A stretch of DNA of 64,000 nt from Agromyces sp. LHK192 (GTDB lineage Bacteria; Actinomycetota; Actinomycetes; Actinomycetales; Microbacteriaceae), in assembly GCF_004006235.1 (NCBI RefSeq), contig NZ_CP034753.1, forward strand, positions 1,860,001-1,924,000, in the 5' to 3' direction. Positions 9,607 to 18,606 of this stretch are shown here, piece by piece (positions within the stretch are counted from its first letter, which is position 1; every line of letters begins with the position of its first letter). Position numbers and translations under genes: made by a program. A model generated the notes under the pieces. It made no database searches. It saw only the letters and a list, made by a program, of their open reading frames with translations, and was not told the origin of the DNA.

Positions 9607-10917
9607 ATGTTGCGCACCATCGACCTCCGCGGCACCCGCCCGTCGCCCACCGAGCTGCTCGCCCTCGTGCCCCGCGCCGAGACGGACGTCTCGAGAGCGC
9701 TCGACCCGGCCCGCCGGATCATCGACGAGGTGCGCGAACACGGCGCGCGGGCGCTGCTCGACCAGGCCGAGCGGTTCGACGGGGTGAGGCCGCGCTCGGT
9801 CCGGGTGCCGGCCGAGGAGCTCCGGGCGGCGCTCGACGCGCTCGACCCCGAGATCCGCCGGGCGGTCGAGTCGACGATCGAGCGCGTTCGCGTCGCGAGC
9901 GCCGCGCAGGTTCCCGCATCGCAGATCGTGACACTCGGTTCGGGTGCGGTGATCGAGCAGCGGTGGCAGCCGGTCGAGCGCGTGGGGCTCTACGTGCCCG
10001 GCGGCAAGGCCGTGTACCCGTCGAGCGTCGTGATGAACGTCGTGCCGGCCCAGGTCGCCGGGGTGCGCTCGATCGCGCTCGCGTCGCCGCCGCAGGCCGA
10101 CCACGACGGGCGGGTCCACCCGACGATCGCGGCCGTCGCGGCGCTGCTGGGCATCGACGAGGTCTACGCGATGGGCGGCGCGGGTGCGATCGGCGCGTTC
10201 GCGTACGGCGTCGACGACCTCGGCCTCGTGCCGGTGCAGCGGGTCACGGGCCCCGGCAACGTCTTCGTGGCCGCCGCCAAGCGGCTCGTGGCCGGCGTCA
10301 CCGGCATCGACGCCGAGGCCGGCCCCACCGACATCCTGGTCATCGCCGACGCGGGCGCGGACGCCGACTTCGTGGCCGCCGACCTCGTGAGCCAGGCCGA
10401 GCACGACGAGCTCGCGGCGTCCGTGCTCGTGACCGATTCCGCCGAGCTTGCCGACGCGGTGCTCGAACGGCTCGCCGCCCGGGTGGCAGCGACCCGGCAC
10501 TCGGAACGCGTCCGCCGGGCGATCGAGGGGCCGCAGTCGGCGCTCGTGCTCGTCGACGACCTCGAGCAGGCCGCGGCGTTCTCGAACGCGTTCGCACCCG
10601 AGCACCTCGAGATCCAGGTCGCCGACGTCGACGCGACGCTCGCGCGCATCGAGAACGCCGGGGCGATCTTCCTGGGGGCGTTCTCGCCGGTCAGCCTCGG
10701 CGACTACGCGGCCGGGTCCAACCACGTGCTGCCGACGGGCGGCACGTCGAAGTTCGTCGCGGGGCTGTCCGCGGCGACGTTCCTCCGGCCGCAGCAGGTC
10801 GTCAGGTACGACGAGCGGGCGCTTCGCGAGGTCGCCCCCGTGATCGCGGCGCTGTCGGCCGAGGAGCAACTCCCCGCGCACGGCGAGGCGGTCACCGCGC
10901 GCTTCGAGCGATCCTGA
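9607..10917 (+). CDS. hisD: Histidinol dehydrogenase
   Basis: Catalyses the last two steps of histidine synthesis, oxidising L-histidinol to L-histidine with NAD and zinc. The 436-residue protein shows YVPGGKAVYPSSVVMNVVPA, the GPGNVFVAAAKRLV signature, the zinc/active-site region SQAEHDE, and the C-terminal AGSNHVLPTGGTSKF. ATG 9607 is chosen because MLRTIDLRG is the usual start; an in-frame TTG nine bases upstream is less likely. No other his genes are adjacent on this side; nrdR follows. Confidence 0.96.
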   Translation: MLRTIDLRGTRPSPTELLALVPRAETDVSRALDPARRIIDEVREHGARALLDQAERFDGVRPRSVRVPAEELRAALDALDPEIRRAVESTIERVRVASAAQVPASQIVTLGSGAVIEQRWQPVERVGLYVPGGKAVYPSSVVMNVVPAQVAGVRSIALASPPQADHDGRVHPTIAAVAALLGIDEVYAMGGAGAIGAFAYGVDDLGLVPVQRVTGPGNVFVAAAKRLVAGVTGIDAEAGPTDILVIADAGADADFVAADLVSQAEHDELAASVLVTDSAELADAVLERLAARVAATRHSERVRRAIEGPQSALVLVDDLEQAAAFSNAFAPEHLEIQVADVDATLARIENAGAIFLGAFSPVSLGDYAAGSNHVLPTGGTSKFVAGLSAATFLRPQQVVRYDERALREVAPVIAALSAEEQLPAHGEAVTARFERS

Positions 10918-10961
10918 CGGCGGGTGCCGCGCTCCGGCGGCGCCGGCGCGGCGCGCGCCGC

Positions 10962-10967
10962 TAGTCT
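10962..10967 (+). promoter_or_regulatory. Putative -10 box for nrdR
   Basis: TAGTCT lies 9 bases before the nrdR ATG. The short gap contains GGGAG, so the transcript could carry a very short leader. This is a pattern-based call. Confidence 0.4.
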
Positions 10968-10976
10968 GGGAGCACC

Positions 10977-11450
10977 ATGTACTGCCCCTTCTGCCGCCAC
11001 CCCGATTCCCGGGTCATCGACTCCCGCACCAGCGACGACGGCCTCTCGATCCGGCGTCGCCGGCAGTGTCCGGAGTGCGGCGGCCGATTCTCGACGACCG
11101 AGACGGCCAGCCTCTCGGTCATCAAGCGCAGCGGTGTCGTCGAGCCGTTCAGCCGCGAGAAGGTCGTCCTGGGCGTGCGGAAGGCCTGCCAGGGCCGTCC
11201 GGTGACCGACGCCGACCTGGCCGTGCTTGCGCAGACCGTCGAGGAGACGATCCGTTCGACGGGCGCCTCGCAGATCGAGGCCAACGACATCGGCCTCGCG
11301 ATCCTCCCGCCGCTGCGCGAACTCGACGAGGTCGCCTACCTGCGGTTCGCGAGCGTGTACCAGGCCTTCGAGTCGCTCGAGGACTTCGAGTCGGCGATCG
11401 GCGCGCTCCGCGCGGAGCACGGCCGGCTCCCGGCACGGCCGGTCGAGTAG
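10977..11450 (+). CDS. nrdR: Transcriptional repressor NrdR
   Basis: ATP/dATP-sensing repressor of ribonucleotide reductase genes. The 157-residue protein starts with the zinc ribbon [25 protein letters not shown] and continues with the ATP-cone ([16 protein letters not shown], then the region to about residue 140). Length matches the family. No NrdR box pair is seen in its own promoter, and no nrd genes lie in the window. It ends in TAG, which with the next bases reads TAGCGT. Confidence 0.97.
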   Translation: MYCPFCRHPDSRVIDSRTSDDGLSIRRRRQCPECGGRFSTTETASLSVIKRSGVVEPFSREKVVLGVRKACQGRPVTDADLAVLAQTVEETIRSTGASQIEANDIGLAILPPLRELDEVAYLRFASVYQAFESLEDFESAIGALRAEHGRLPARPVE

Positions 11451-11472
11451 CGTCGAGTAGCCTGAACCCGGC

Positions 11473-12522
11473 ATGTATCGACTCCTCTTCTCCCTCGTCT
11501 TCTCGCGCATGGATCCCGAACAGGCGCACCACCTCGCCTTCCGGGTCATCCGTGCGCTTCCCACGCTCGGCATCGGGCGCCTCGTGAACCGGTTCACCAA
11601 GCCGGCGCCCGAGCTCGCGGTCGAGGCGCTGGGCCTGCGTTTCGATTCGCCGTTCGGCGTCGCAGCCGGCTTCGACAAGGACGGGCTCGCGGTCCGCGGG
11701 CTCGGCCAGCTCGGCTTCGGCCATGTCGAGGTCGGCACGCTGACCGCGATCGCGCAGCCGGGCAACGACCGGCCGAGGCTCTTCCGCCTGATCGGCGACC
11801 GGGCGCTCGTCAACCGGATGGGCTTCAACAACGGCGGGGCGGATGCCGCGGCGGGCAGGCTCTCTCGACTGTCGCGACGTCGGGTGCGTCCCGTCCTCGG
11901 CGTGAACATCGGGAAGAGCCGGGTGACCCCCGTCGAGGACGCCGTCGCCGACTACGAGCGCAGCGCGAAGGTGCTCGCCCCGTTCGCGGACTACCTCGTC
12001 GTGAACGTGAGCTCCCCGAACACGCCGGGCCTGCGCGGGCTCCAGGAACTCGACGCGCTCGCGCCGCTGCTCGAGGCGGTCCGGCTGGCCTCGGGGGGCA
12101 CGCCGCTCCTCGTCAAGATCGCACCCGACCTCGCCGACGACGAGATCCGGCGGATCTGCGAGCTCGCGGTCCGCCTCGGCCTCGACGGCATCATCGCGAC
12201 GAACACGACGATCTCCCGCGACGGCCTCCGGGCCTCGGCCGCGGAGATCGAGCGGATCGGCGCCGGCGGCCTGTCGGGCGCCCCGCTGCGCGACCGCTCG
12301 ATGGAGGTGCTGCGGCTGGTGCGGGCGCACGTTCCCGCCGAACTCTGCGTCATCTCGGTCGGCGGCGTCGAGACGGCCTCGGACGTGCAGGACCGACTCG
12401 ACGCCGGAGCGACGCTGGTGCAGGGGTATTCGGCGTTCATCTACCGTGGCCCGCTCTGGGCGCGGGCGGTGAACCGCGGCCTCGAACGCTTCGCGAAGGA
12501 GCGCCGGGCTCGCGTCGCCTGA
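11473..12522 (+). CDS. pyrD: Dihydroorotate dehydrogenase (quinone), class 2
   Basis: Membrane-associated FMN enzyme of pyrimidine synthesis that oxidises dihydroorotate to orotate and reduces quinone. The 349-residue length and the N-terminal amphipathic helix region (MYRLLFSLVFSRMDPEQAHH) identify class 2. Visible motifs are NPFGVAAGFDKDG-like SPFGVAAGFDKDG, MGFNNGG, the catalytic-serine stretch VNVSSPNTPGLR, and the C-terminal phosphate-binding GGVETASDVQDRLDAGATLVQ region. A TAGCCT box at 11458-11463 precedes the ATG by 9 bases. Confidence 0.96.
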   Translation: MYRLLFSLVFSRMDPEQAHHLAFRVIRALPTLGIGRLVNRFTKPAPELAVEALGLRFDSPFGVAAGFDKDGLAVRGLGQLGFGHVEVGTLTAIAQPGNDRPRLFRLIGDRALVNRMGFNNGGADAAAGRLSRLSRRRVRPVLGVNIGKSRVTPVEDAVADYERSAKVLAPFADYLVVNVSSPNTPGLRGLQELDALAPLLEAVRLASGGTPLLVKIAPDLADDEIRRICELAVRLGLDGIIATNTTISRDGLRASAAEIERIGAGGLSGAPLRDRSMEVLRLVRAHVPAELCVISVGGVETASDVQDRLDAGATLVQGYSAFIYRGPLWARAVNRGLERFAKERRARVA

Positions 12523-12534
12523 ACGGGCGCGGGC

Positions 12535-12554
12535 GCGCACGGCTGCGCGTGCGC
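12535..12554. terminator. Weak hairpin between convergent pyrD and the App1-type gene
   Basis: GCGCACG and CGTGCGC form a 7-bp GC-rich stem around a 6-base loop in the 72-base convergent gap. No T-run follows, so it is at best a weak or factor-assisted terminator. Confidence 0.3.
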
Positions 12555-12594
12555 ACGGCCCGTCGCACCACTGCCCGTCGCACGGCGCATCCGA

Positions 12595-13680
12595 TCAGGC
12601 GTCGGTTCTCGGTCCGGCGTCCTCGTCGCGCATGATGCCGGCCTCGGCGAGCCCGTCGGCGAGGGTCGACCCGTCTCCGGCGCTCACCCAGGGGACGTCG
12701 GCTGCGGGACCGCCGATGTTCGTGCGCCCGCCGGCGAGCACGGCCTCGCCCGTGGAGAGCCGCCGGATCGCCACCGCGGCAACTCGGTCGGGGTACTCCT
12801 CGGCGAAGCGGGCGTAGAGCTCCTCGTCGTGCTGCCCGTCGTCGCCGACGAGCAACCAGCGCATCGCGGGGAACTCCTCGGCCAGTCGGCGCAGGTTCTC
12901 CTCCTTGTGCGCACGACCGCTGCGGAACCAGCGGTCGTGGGTCGGTCCCCAGTCGGTGAGCAGCAGCGGGCCGAGGGGGTAGAGGTTCCGTGCCAGGAAG
13001 CGGGACAGCGCGGGGGCGACGTTCCAGGCGCCGGTCGAGAGGTAGATGACGGGAGCGCCGGGATGCTCGCGCGCGAGGCGCTCGAACAGCACCGCCATGC
13101 CGGGCGTCGGGATACGCGCGTGCTCGTCGAGCACGAACGTGTTCCACGCCGCGAGCAGGGGGCGGGGGAGCGCCGTGACCATGACCGTGTCGTCGACGTC
13201 GGAGATGATGCCGAACTCGGTGGCGGCGTCGATGACGTGGATCTGCGCCTCGACGGGGGCGGACCCCGCCGCCCGGAGCGTGGCGACATGCCAACCGGGA
13301 GTGAGGTCGACGGGCACGCGGGTGTCGACGACGCCGCCGCGGTCGGCCGGCACCTCGATCCGCTGGCCCCCGACCTCGATCGTGACGTCGACGTCGCCGA
13401 CGGGGACGCTCGTGAAACTGCGCCAGCCGCGGATGCCCTCGCGGGGGTTCCGCCGCTCGGATCGCTCCTCGCCGCGGGCGGGCTTCGACAGCAGGACCCG
13501 GCAGAGCACGCGGACCCAGCCGTTCGATCCGTATCCGACGTAGGGGATCACGGTCGGCACATGTCCGCGACGCCGTGCGCACCGGGCACGGATGCCGTGC
13601 ACTCGGTCCTCGAAGCGTGCAGCGCGGTGCCGGACCGTGCTGTGTCGGGATCCGGCCGGTTCTGGGCTGGTCTCCGGCAT
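12595..13680 (-). CDS. App1-type phosphatase domain protein (DUF2183)
   Basis: HAD-like protein related to yeast phosphatidate phosphatase App1; substrate in bacteria is unknown. The 361-residue protein has a basic N-terminus, a beta-rich domain at about residues 80-170, and the catalytic domain with the DxDxT loop in IISDVDDTVMVT (about residue 181), then DWGPTHDRWFRS and the acidic late motif LLVGDDGQHDEELY. No signal peptide is evident. It stands alone on the minus strand between pyrD and a TetR gene. GAGACT, 6 bases upstream of the ATG, could be a leaderless -10 box. Confidence 0.88.
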   Translation of the reverse strand: MPETSPEPAGSRHSTVRHRAARFEDRVHGIRARCARRRGHVPTVIPYVGYGSNGWVRVLCRVLLSKPARGEERSERRNPREGIRGWRSFTSVPVGDVDVTIEVGGQRIEVPADRGGVVDTRVPVDLTPGWHVATLRAAGSAPVEAQIHVIDAATEFGIISDVDDTVMVTALPRPLLAAWNTFVLDEHARIPTPGMAVLFERLAREHPGAPVIYLSTGAWNVAPALSRFLARNLYPLGPLLLTDWGPTHDRWFRSGRAHKEENLRRLAEEFPAMRWLLVGDDGQHDEELYARFAEEYPDRVAAVAIRRLSTGEAVLAGGRTNIGGPAADVPWVSAGDGSTLADGLAEAGIMRDEDAGPRTDA

Positions 13681-13786
13681 CCGTACAGTCTCGCACGCCC
13701 GGCGGAGGCTCGTCGATCCGGGCCCGCGATGGTCGGATCCGCCCTCCGCGCCGGGTTAGAGTAGTGGCCGCAAGTGAGGAGGATCC

Positions 13787-14446
13787 GTGCCCGATATCGA
13801 CCTGATCCTTGGGGCGGACCCAGGGCGACGACGTGCGATCCGCACCGAGCCCACCCAACGGCGCAGCACGCAGCGCCTCGATGCGCTGCTCGATGCCGCG
13901 GCCGAACTCGTCGACGAGATCGGGTTCGACCGGCTGACGACGCAGATGGTCGCGGAACGAGCCGGCGCCTCGATCGGCACCGTCTACCGGTACTTCCCGG
14001 ACCGCGTCGCCATCCTGCACGGGTTGCGCGACCGCTGCGTCGAGCGCTTCCGCGCCCGTGTCGCGGCGCGGATCGACGAGATCCGGCCGGAGACCTGGTG
14101 GGACCTGATCGTGGCCGCCCTCGACGCGAGCGTCGACCTCTACCGCGACGAACCCGGTTTCGGCGTCGTGCACGGCGACGACCGGGAACTGTCGGCCGAC
14201 GGCGGGGAGCCGGAATTCGCGGCACGGATGGCGAACCTCATCATCTCGGAGTTCGGCGAGCCCGCCGACGCCGAGACCCTCCGGTTCCGTCTGGGCATCG
14301 CGCTCGAACTCGGCGAGACCCTGGTGCACCGTGCGTTCAGCCGGAACCCCGAGGGCGACGCACGGTACCTCTCCGAGGCGCGCGTGGTCGTGCGCGAGTA
14401 CCTCGCGACGCACCTCGAGCACGCGTCCCACCCCAAGGCGGCCTGA
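13787..14446 (+). CDS. TetR family transcriptional regulator
   Basis: DNA-binding repressor of the TetR/AcrR type with an unknown ligand. The 219-residue protein has the N-terminal helix-turn-helix at about residues 32-75 (ALLDAAAELVDEIGFDRL..TTQMVAERAGASIGTVYRYF), where AGASIGTVYRYF is the recognition-helix signature. The C-terminal all-helical ligand domain is not specific. The GTG start has a strong GAGGAGGA site and a TAGAGT box at 13757-13762. It is 121 bases upstream of, and codirectional with, the osmoprotectant importer, so it may control that operon; this is inference. Confidence 0.92.
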   Translation: MPDIDLILGADPGRRRAIRTEPTQRRSTQRLDALLDAAAELVDEIGFDRLTTQMVAERAGASIGTVYRYFPDRVAILHGLRDRCVERFRARVAARIDEIRPETWWDLIVAALDASVDLYRDEPGFGVVHGDDRELSADGGEPEFAARMANLIISEFGEPADAETLRFRLGIALELGETLVHRAFSRNPEGDARYLSEARVVVREYLATHLEHASHPKAA

Positions 14447-14567
14447 GCCGCGACGCGTCGTCCGGCCTTACCGAGCGGGCGAACCGGGCGCAAGGGTTTG
14501 CCGGGATGGGCCGGACGTGTTTGGCTGAACCGGCGGGGCGCCGATCGTCCCGGGTGGGGAAGACGGC

Positions 14568-15380
14568 ATGATCGAGTTCCGCGGCGTCGGCAAGCAGTTC
14601 CCTGACGGCACGGTCGCCGTCGAGCACGTCGACCTCGTGGTCGCGCCGCACACGACGACCGTCCTCGTCGGTTCGTCGGGCTCGGGCAAGACGACGCTGC
14701 TGCGAATGGTGAACCGCATGGTCGATCCGTCGAAGGGCCAGGTGCTGATCGACGGCGAGGATGTGGCCTCGGTCGATGCCGTGCAGTTGCGCCGATCGAT
14801 CGGATACGTGATGCAGAACGCCGGCCTCCTGCCGCACCGTCGGGTGGTCGAGAACATCGCGACCGTGCCGATACTGCGGGGGGAGTCCAAGCGGGATGCC
14901 CAGGCCCGGGCGCTCGAGCTCATGGACACCGTCGGGCTCGACCGATCGCTGGCACGCAAGTACCCGTCCCAGCTCTCCGGCGGGCAGCAGCAGCGGGTCG
15001 GCGTCGCCCGCGGACTCGCGGTCGACCCGAACATCCTCCTGATGGACGAACCGTTCGGGGCCGTCGATCCGATCGTGCGGACCGAGCTCCAGGACGAGCT
15101 GCTGCGCCTGCAGCGCGAGCTCGGCAAGACGGTGCTGTTCGTGACCCACGACATCGAGGAGGCGTTCCGACTCGGCGACCGCGTCGCGATCCTGCGATCC
15201 GGCGGAAGGATCGTCCAGGAGGGGACGCCGGCGGAGATCCTCGCGGCCCCCGCCGACGAGTTCGTCGCCGGGTTCATCGGCGCGGACCGCGCCCAGCGGA
15301 CGTTGCAGATCCAGGAGGTCGACGGTCGCCGCATCGTGGTCGATGCGGCCGGCCGGCCGGCCGGGGTGCTCGAACGGTGA
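14568..15380 (+). CDS. Osmoprotectant (betaine/choline type) ABC transporter ATPase
   Basis: ATPase of an OpuC/ProU-like quaternary-amine importer. The 270-residue protein has Walker A GSSGSGKTT (about residue 35), Q-loop region GYVMQNAGLLPHRRV, signature LSGGQQQR, and Walker B ILLMDEPFGAVDP. Unlike OpuCA/ProV, which usually carry two C-terminal CBS domains used as ionic-strength sensors, this one ends about 20 residues after FIGADRAQRTL and lacks them. It is the first gene of a four-gene operon; its TGA overlaps the next GTG. Confidence 0.94.
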   Translation: MIEFRGVGKQFPDGTVAVEHVDLVVAPHTTTVLVGSSGSGKTTLLRMVNRMVDPSKGQVLIDGEDVASVDAVQLRRSIGYVMQNAGLLPHRRVVENIATVPILRGESKRDAQARALELMDTVGLDRSLARKYPSQLSGGQQQRVGVARGLAVDPNILLMDEPFGAVDPIVRTELQDELLRLQRELGKTVLFVTHDIEEAFRLGDRVAILRSGGRIVQEGTPAEILAAPADEFVAGFIGADRAQRTLQIQEVDGRRIVVDAAGRPAGVLER

Positions 15381-16060
15381 ACTGGCTCTGGTCGAACCTC
15401 GACCGCGTCGGCGAGTTGCTCGCCGTCCACGTCGCGTTGTCGGTGCCCGCGATCATACTGAGCTTCGTGTTGTCGATCCCGATCGGTTGGGCCGCGTGGA
15501 GGTACCGCTGGTCGCGCGGTGTGCTGCTGAGCCTCTGCGGCATCCTGTACGCGATCCCGTCCCTCCCGCTCTTCATCGCGCTGCCGGGGATCATCGGCAC
15601 CCCGCTGCGGTCGCCGCTGAACGTGGTGATCGCCCTGACGCTGTACGGCGTCGCGCTCATGGTCCGCACGGCTGCCGACGCCTTCGGCGACCTGGATCGC
15701 GACGTCCGGCTGGCCGCGACGGCGATGGGCTACGGCGCGGTGAGCCGGTTCTTCGCGGTCGAGCTCCCGCTCGCCGGGCCCACCCTGCTCGCGGGGCTGC
15801 GCGTCGTGATCGTCAGCACCGTCAGCCTCGCGACCGTGAGCGCGGTGCTCGGCATCTCGAACCTCGGGAGCCTGTTCACCGACGGGCTGCAGCGCAACAT
15901 CCCGGTCGAGATCGTGACCGGGATCGTCGTCACCCTGCTCCTCGCCTTCGCGCTCGACGTCGCCGCGGTGCTCGCAGGTCGACTGCTCATGCCGTGGACG
16001 CGCCTCCAGCGACGGCGGCGGGGCGTGTCCCGCATCGTGGAGATCGAGGCGACCGCATGA
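15377..16060 (+). CDS. Osmoprotectant ABC transporter permease (first)
   Basis: Membrane channel subunit of the importer, of the binding-protein-dependent permease family. The 227-residue protein holds about five to six membrane segments and the EAA loop region (DVRLAATAMGYGAVSRFFAVELPLAG written in parts: LAATAMGYG and ELPLAGPTLLAGLR) that docks on the ATPase. Overlaps the ATPase gene by four bases (GTGA) and the next permease by four (ATGA), so translation is coupled. Confidence 0.93.
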   Translation: MNWLWSNLDRVGELLAVHVALSVPAIILSFVLSIPIGWAAWRYRWSRGVLLSLCGILYAIPSLPLFIALPGIIGTPLRSPLNVVIALTLYGVALMVRTAADAFGDLDRDVRLAATAMGYGAVSRFFAVELPLAGPTLLAGLRVVIVSTVSLATVSAVLGISNLGSLFTDGLQRNIPVEIVTGIVVTLLLAFALDVAAVLAGRLLMPWTRLQRRRRGVSRIVEIEATA

Positions 16061-16776
16061 ACGTCTTCGCCGAGGCATTCGCGTGGCTCTTCGACCCGGC
16101 CAACTGGGCCGGTCCCGACGGCATCGGTGCCCAGTTGGCCTACCACCTCGTGTTCAGCGTCGCGGTGGTCGCGGTCGCGTGCGTGGTCGCGCTGCCGATC
16201 GGCGCCTACGTCGGCCATACGGGCCGGGGCCGCGAGTCCGCCGTGCTCGTCTCGGGCGGCCTGCGCGCGCTGCCGACGCTCGGCCTGCTCACGCTCGTCG
16301 CGCTGGCGGTCGGCATCGGCGCGGTGGCGCCCTTCATCGCACTCGTCGTCCTCGCCCTGCCGTCGGTGCTCGCGGGGGCGTACGCGGGTATCGGTGCGGT
16401 CGACCGTCGCACGGTCGACGCGGCGCGCGCGATGGGCATGCGGGAGTCGCAGATCGTGCTCGGCGTCGAACTTCCGCTCGCCCTGCCGACGATCATCGGC
16501 GGGATCCGGGCGGCGATGCTCCAGGTCGTCGCGACCGCGACGCTCGCCGCGTACGTCGGCGCCGGCGGGCTCGGCACCTACCTGTTCCTCGGGCTCAAGA
16601 CACGCGACTACGCCGTCATGCTGGGTTCGTCGATCCTGATCATCGCGCTCGCGCTCGCGCTGGACGGCGTGTTCGCGATCGTGCAACGGCTCGTGGTGCC
16701 CGAGGGCGTCCGGGCCGGGCGCACCGACCAGAACCTCCGCGCACGCACGCCACGGGCGCGCGCGGCCATGGGCTGA
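16057..16776 (+). CDS. Osmoprotectant ABC transporter permease (second)
   Basis: Second permease of the importer, 239 residues, with an extended N-terminus (FAWLFDPANW) and about six membrane segments. The EAA loop reads ARAMGMRESQIVLGVELPLALP. The late LKTRDYAVMLGSSILIIALAL segment is typical of OpuCD-like proteins. ATG at 16057 overlaps the previous stop. The basic tail after residue 215 is outside the membrane core. Two different permeases plus one ATPase is the OpuC/OpuB layout. Confidence 0.93.
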   Translation: MNVFAEAFAWLFDPANWAGPDGIGAQLAYHLVFSVAVVAVACVVALPIGAYVGHTGRGRESAVLVSGGLRALPTLGLLTLVALAVGIGAVAPFIALVVLALPSVLAGAYAGIGAVDRRTVDAARAMGMRESQIVLGVELPLALPTIIGGIRAAMLQVVATATLAAYVGAGGLGTYLFLGLKTRDYAVMLGSSILIIALALALDGVFAIVQRLVVPEGVRAGRTDQNLRARTPRARAAMG

Positions 16777-16801
16777 GGCCCGTCACCGAAGGGAATCCAT
16801 C

Positions 16802-17731
16802 ATGTTCCGAACTGGAAGAGGCCGGCTCGTCGCGCTCGCGGCGGTCGCGGTCGGGGCGACAGTGGCCCTGGCAGGGTGCGCATCGGGTGATCCGCTGGAC
16901 GAGGGGTCGGGTGGGGAGACGTCCGGCGGCGGCGAGACCATCGTCATCGGATCGCAGGCGTACTACTCGAACGTCATCATCGCCGAGATCTACGCGCAGG
17001 CGCTCGAGGCCGAGGGGTACACGGTGCAGCGCGAGTTCGAGATCGGTCAGCGCGAGGTGTACCTGCCCGAGCTCGAGGCGGGCGAGATCGATCTGTTCCC
17101 CGAGTACACGGGCAACCTCCTGCAGTACTACGTCCCCGACACGGAGGCGACGGAGTCAGAGGCCGTGTACGAGGAGCTGACCGGCGCGCTCCCCGAGGGG
17201 CTCCGCGCGCTCGACCAGTCGCCCGCGACGGACCAGGACTCGTACAACGTCACCTCGGCCTTCTCCGAGGAGTTCGGGGTCACGAGCCTCGAGGACCTCG
17301 CGGGCGTCACCGAGCCGATCACGCTCGGTGGCAACGCGGAACTCGAGACGAGGCCGTACGGCCCCGAGGGCCTGAAGGCGACCTACGGCGTCGATGTCGG
17401 CTTCACGGCGATCGAGGACTCGGGCGGTGCACTCACGGTCAAGGCCCTGGTCGACGACCAGGTGCAGATGGTGAACATCTACAGCGCCGACCCCAATATC
17501 GCGACGAACGACCTCGTGACCCTCGAGGACCCGGAGGGCCTGTTCCTCGCCTCGCACGTGGTGCCGATCGCGAGCGAGAAGGTCACCGACGAGATCGCGG
17601 CCGTGATCGACGAGGTGAGCGCGGCGATGAGCGCCGCCGACCTCGTCGCGCTGAACGACCAGAGCGTGAACGAGCAGCGCAATGCCGAGGACATCGCAGC
17701 CGACTGGCTCGCCGAGAAGGGCCTCGCCTAG
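16802..17731 (+). CDS. Osmoprotectant-binding lipoprotein of the ABC importer
   Basis: Extracytoplasmic solute-binding lipoprotein, OpuAC/ProX family, likely for glycine betaine, choline or a related compatible solute. The 309-residue protein has a lipoprotein signal with lipobox LAGC and the modified Cys at residue 26, an acidic Gly/Ser linker, then the binding core starting IVIGSQAYYSNVIIAEIYAQ and including DLFPEYTGNLLQYY. Last gene of the operon, with ATG 25 bases after the permease stop. Ligand cannot be fixed from the sequence by eye. Confidence 0.94.
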   Translation: MFRTGRGRLVALAAVAVGATVALAGCASGDPLDEGSGGETSGGGETIVIGSQAYYSNVIIAEIYAQALEAEGYTVQREFEIGQREVYLPELEAGEIDLFPEYTGNLLQYYVPDTEATESEAVYEELTGALPEGLRALDQSPATDQDSYNVTSAFSEEFGVTSLEDLAGVTEPITLGGNAELETRPYGPEGLKATYGVDVGFTAIEDSGGALTVKALVDDQVQMVNIYSADPNIATNDLVTLEDPEGLFLASHVVPIASEKVTDEIAAVIDEVSAAMSAADLVALNDQSVNEQRNAEDIAADWLAEKGLA

Positions 17732-17749
17732 GCGGGATCCCGGCGCGGC

Positions 17750-18472
17750 TCACCTGGCCGCGTCGTCGACCGAGGGGTCGGATGCCTGCCCGGAATCGGC
17801 GGCATCCGGCCCTCGGTCGGACTTCGGATCCTCGTGCAACGCGAGGTGTCGCGCCTCGGCCCGCATGATGAGTTTCTTCGCGCCCCACACGGCGACGAGG
17901 AACACGGCGATGATCGCCACGAAGATGTAGCCGGCCCAGTGGAGGTCGCGGCTGAGCTCGCGATAGCTGCCCGCGGCCAGCCAGCCGACCGTCGCGTAGG
18001 CGAACGCCCAGATGACGCAGGCCGGCGCCGTCCAGGCGAGGAACCGGCGGTAGCTCATCGTGCTCATCCCGACGATGAGCGGAACGAGCGAGTGCAGCAC
18101 CGGCAGGAAGCGCGAGATGAACACCGCCGGTCCGCCGCGTCGATCGAGGTAGAGCTGTGCGCGACGCCAGTGGTCTTCGCCGATGCGCCGGCCCAGCCGG
18201 GAGTCGACGATGTGCGGGCCGAACCAGCGGCCGAGGGCGAACCCGATGCTCTCGCCGACGAGTGCGCCGACGATGACGGTGATCACGAGCGCGACGTACT
18301 CGGGCCAACCCTCGATCGCGGTCGAGGCGACGATCACGACGGTGTCGCCCGGAACGATGAGGCCGATGAGGATCGAGGTCTCGAGCATGATGGCGAGCCC
18401 TGCCAGCAACGTCCGCAGCACAGGGTCGACCGCCTGTACCGTGTCGAGGATCCAGTCCAGCAGGTCGTTCAC
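17750..18472 (-). CDS. DedA family membrane protein
   Basis: Integral membrane protein of the DedA/VTT (SNARE-associated Golgi) superfamily, whose members act in membrane lipid flipping and envelope homeostasis. The 240-residue protein has four or more membrane segments, an E..PGD region (IGLIVPGDTVVIVAS), GESIGFALGRWFGPHI, and the family signature FISRFLPVLHSLVPLIVGMSTM. GTG start at 18472 is preceded by TAGGCT (18479-18484 on this strand) with a 6-base spacer, so it is probably leaderless. The C-terminal tail is acidic and low-complexity. Confidence 0.94.
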   Translation of the reverse strand: MNDLLDWILDTVQAVDPVLRTLLAGLAIMLETSILIGLIVPGDTVVIVASTAIEGWPEYVALVITVIVGALVGESIGFALGRWFGPHIVDSRLGRRIGEDHWRRAQLYLDRRGGPAVFISRFLPVLHSLVPLIVGMSTMSYRRFLAWTAPACVIWAFAYATVGWLAAGSYRELSRDLHWAGYIFVAIIAVFLVAVWGAKKLIMRAEARHLALHEDPKSDRGPDAADSGQASDPSVDDAAR

Positions 18473-18606
18473 GGGTCGAGCCTACGAGCCGGCACGGTCG
18501 AGCGCCTCACTCCGGCGGATGATCGCGGCCGACTGACAGGGTTCGGCTCAGCCCGCGTTCGGTCCGACACATGAGGTCGGCGGGCCCAGCCGGTCGCGGG
18601 TTCCGT

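Noticed and set aside
5976..9722. Very long open frame on the minus strand opposite dnaE (over 1200 codons)
   Set aside because: Product is low-complexity Arg/Val/Glu/Asp/His-rich with no motif; it mirrors the codon structure of dnaE at high GC.
17732..17749. Terminator between the binding lipoprotein gene and dedA
   Set aside because: Only a short CGGGATCCCG palindrome is present, with no stem extension or T-run.
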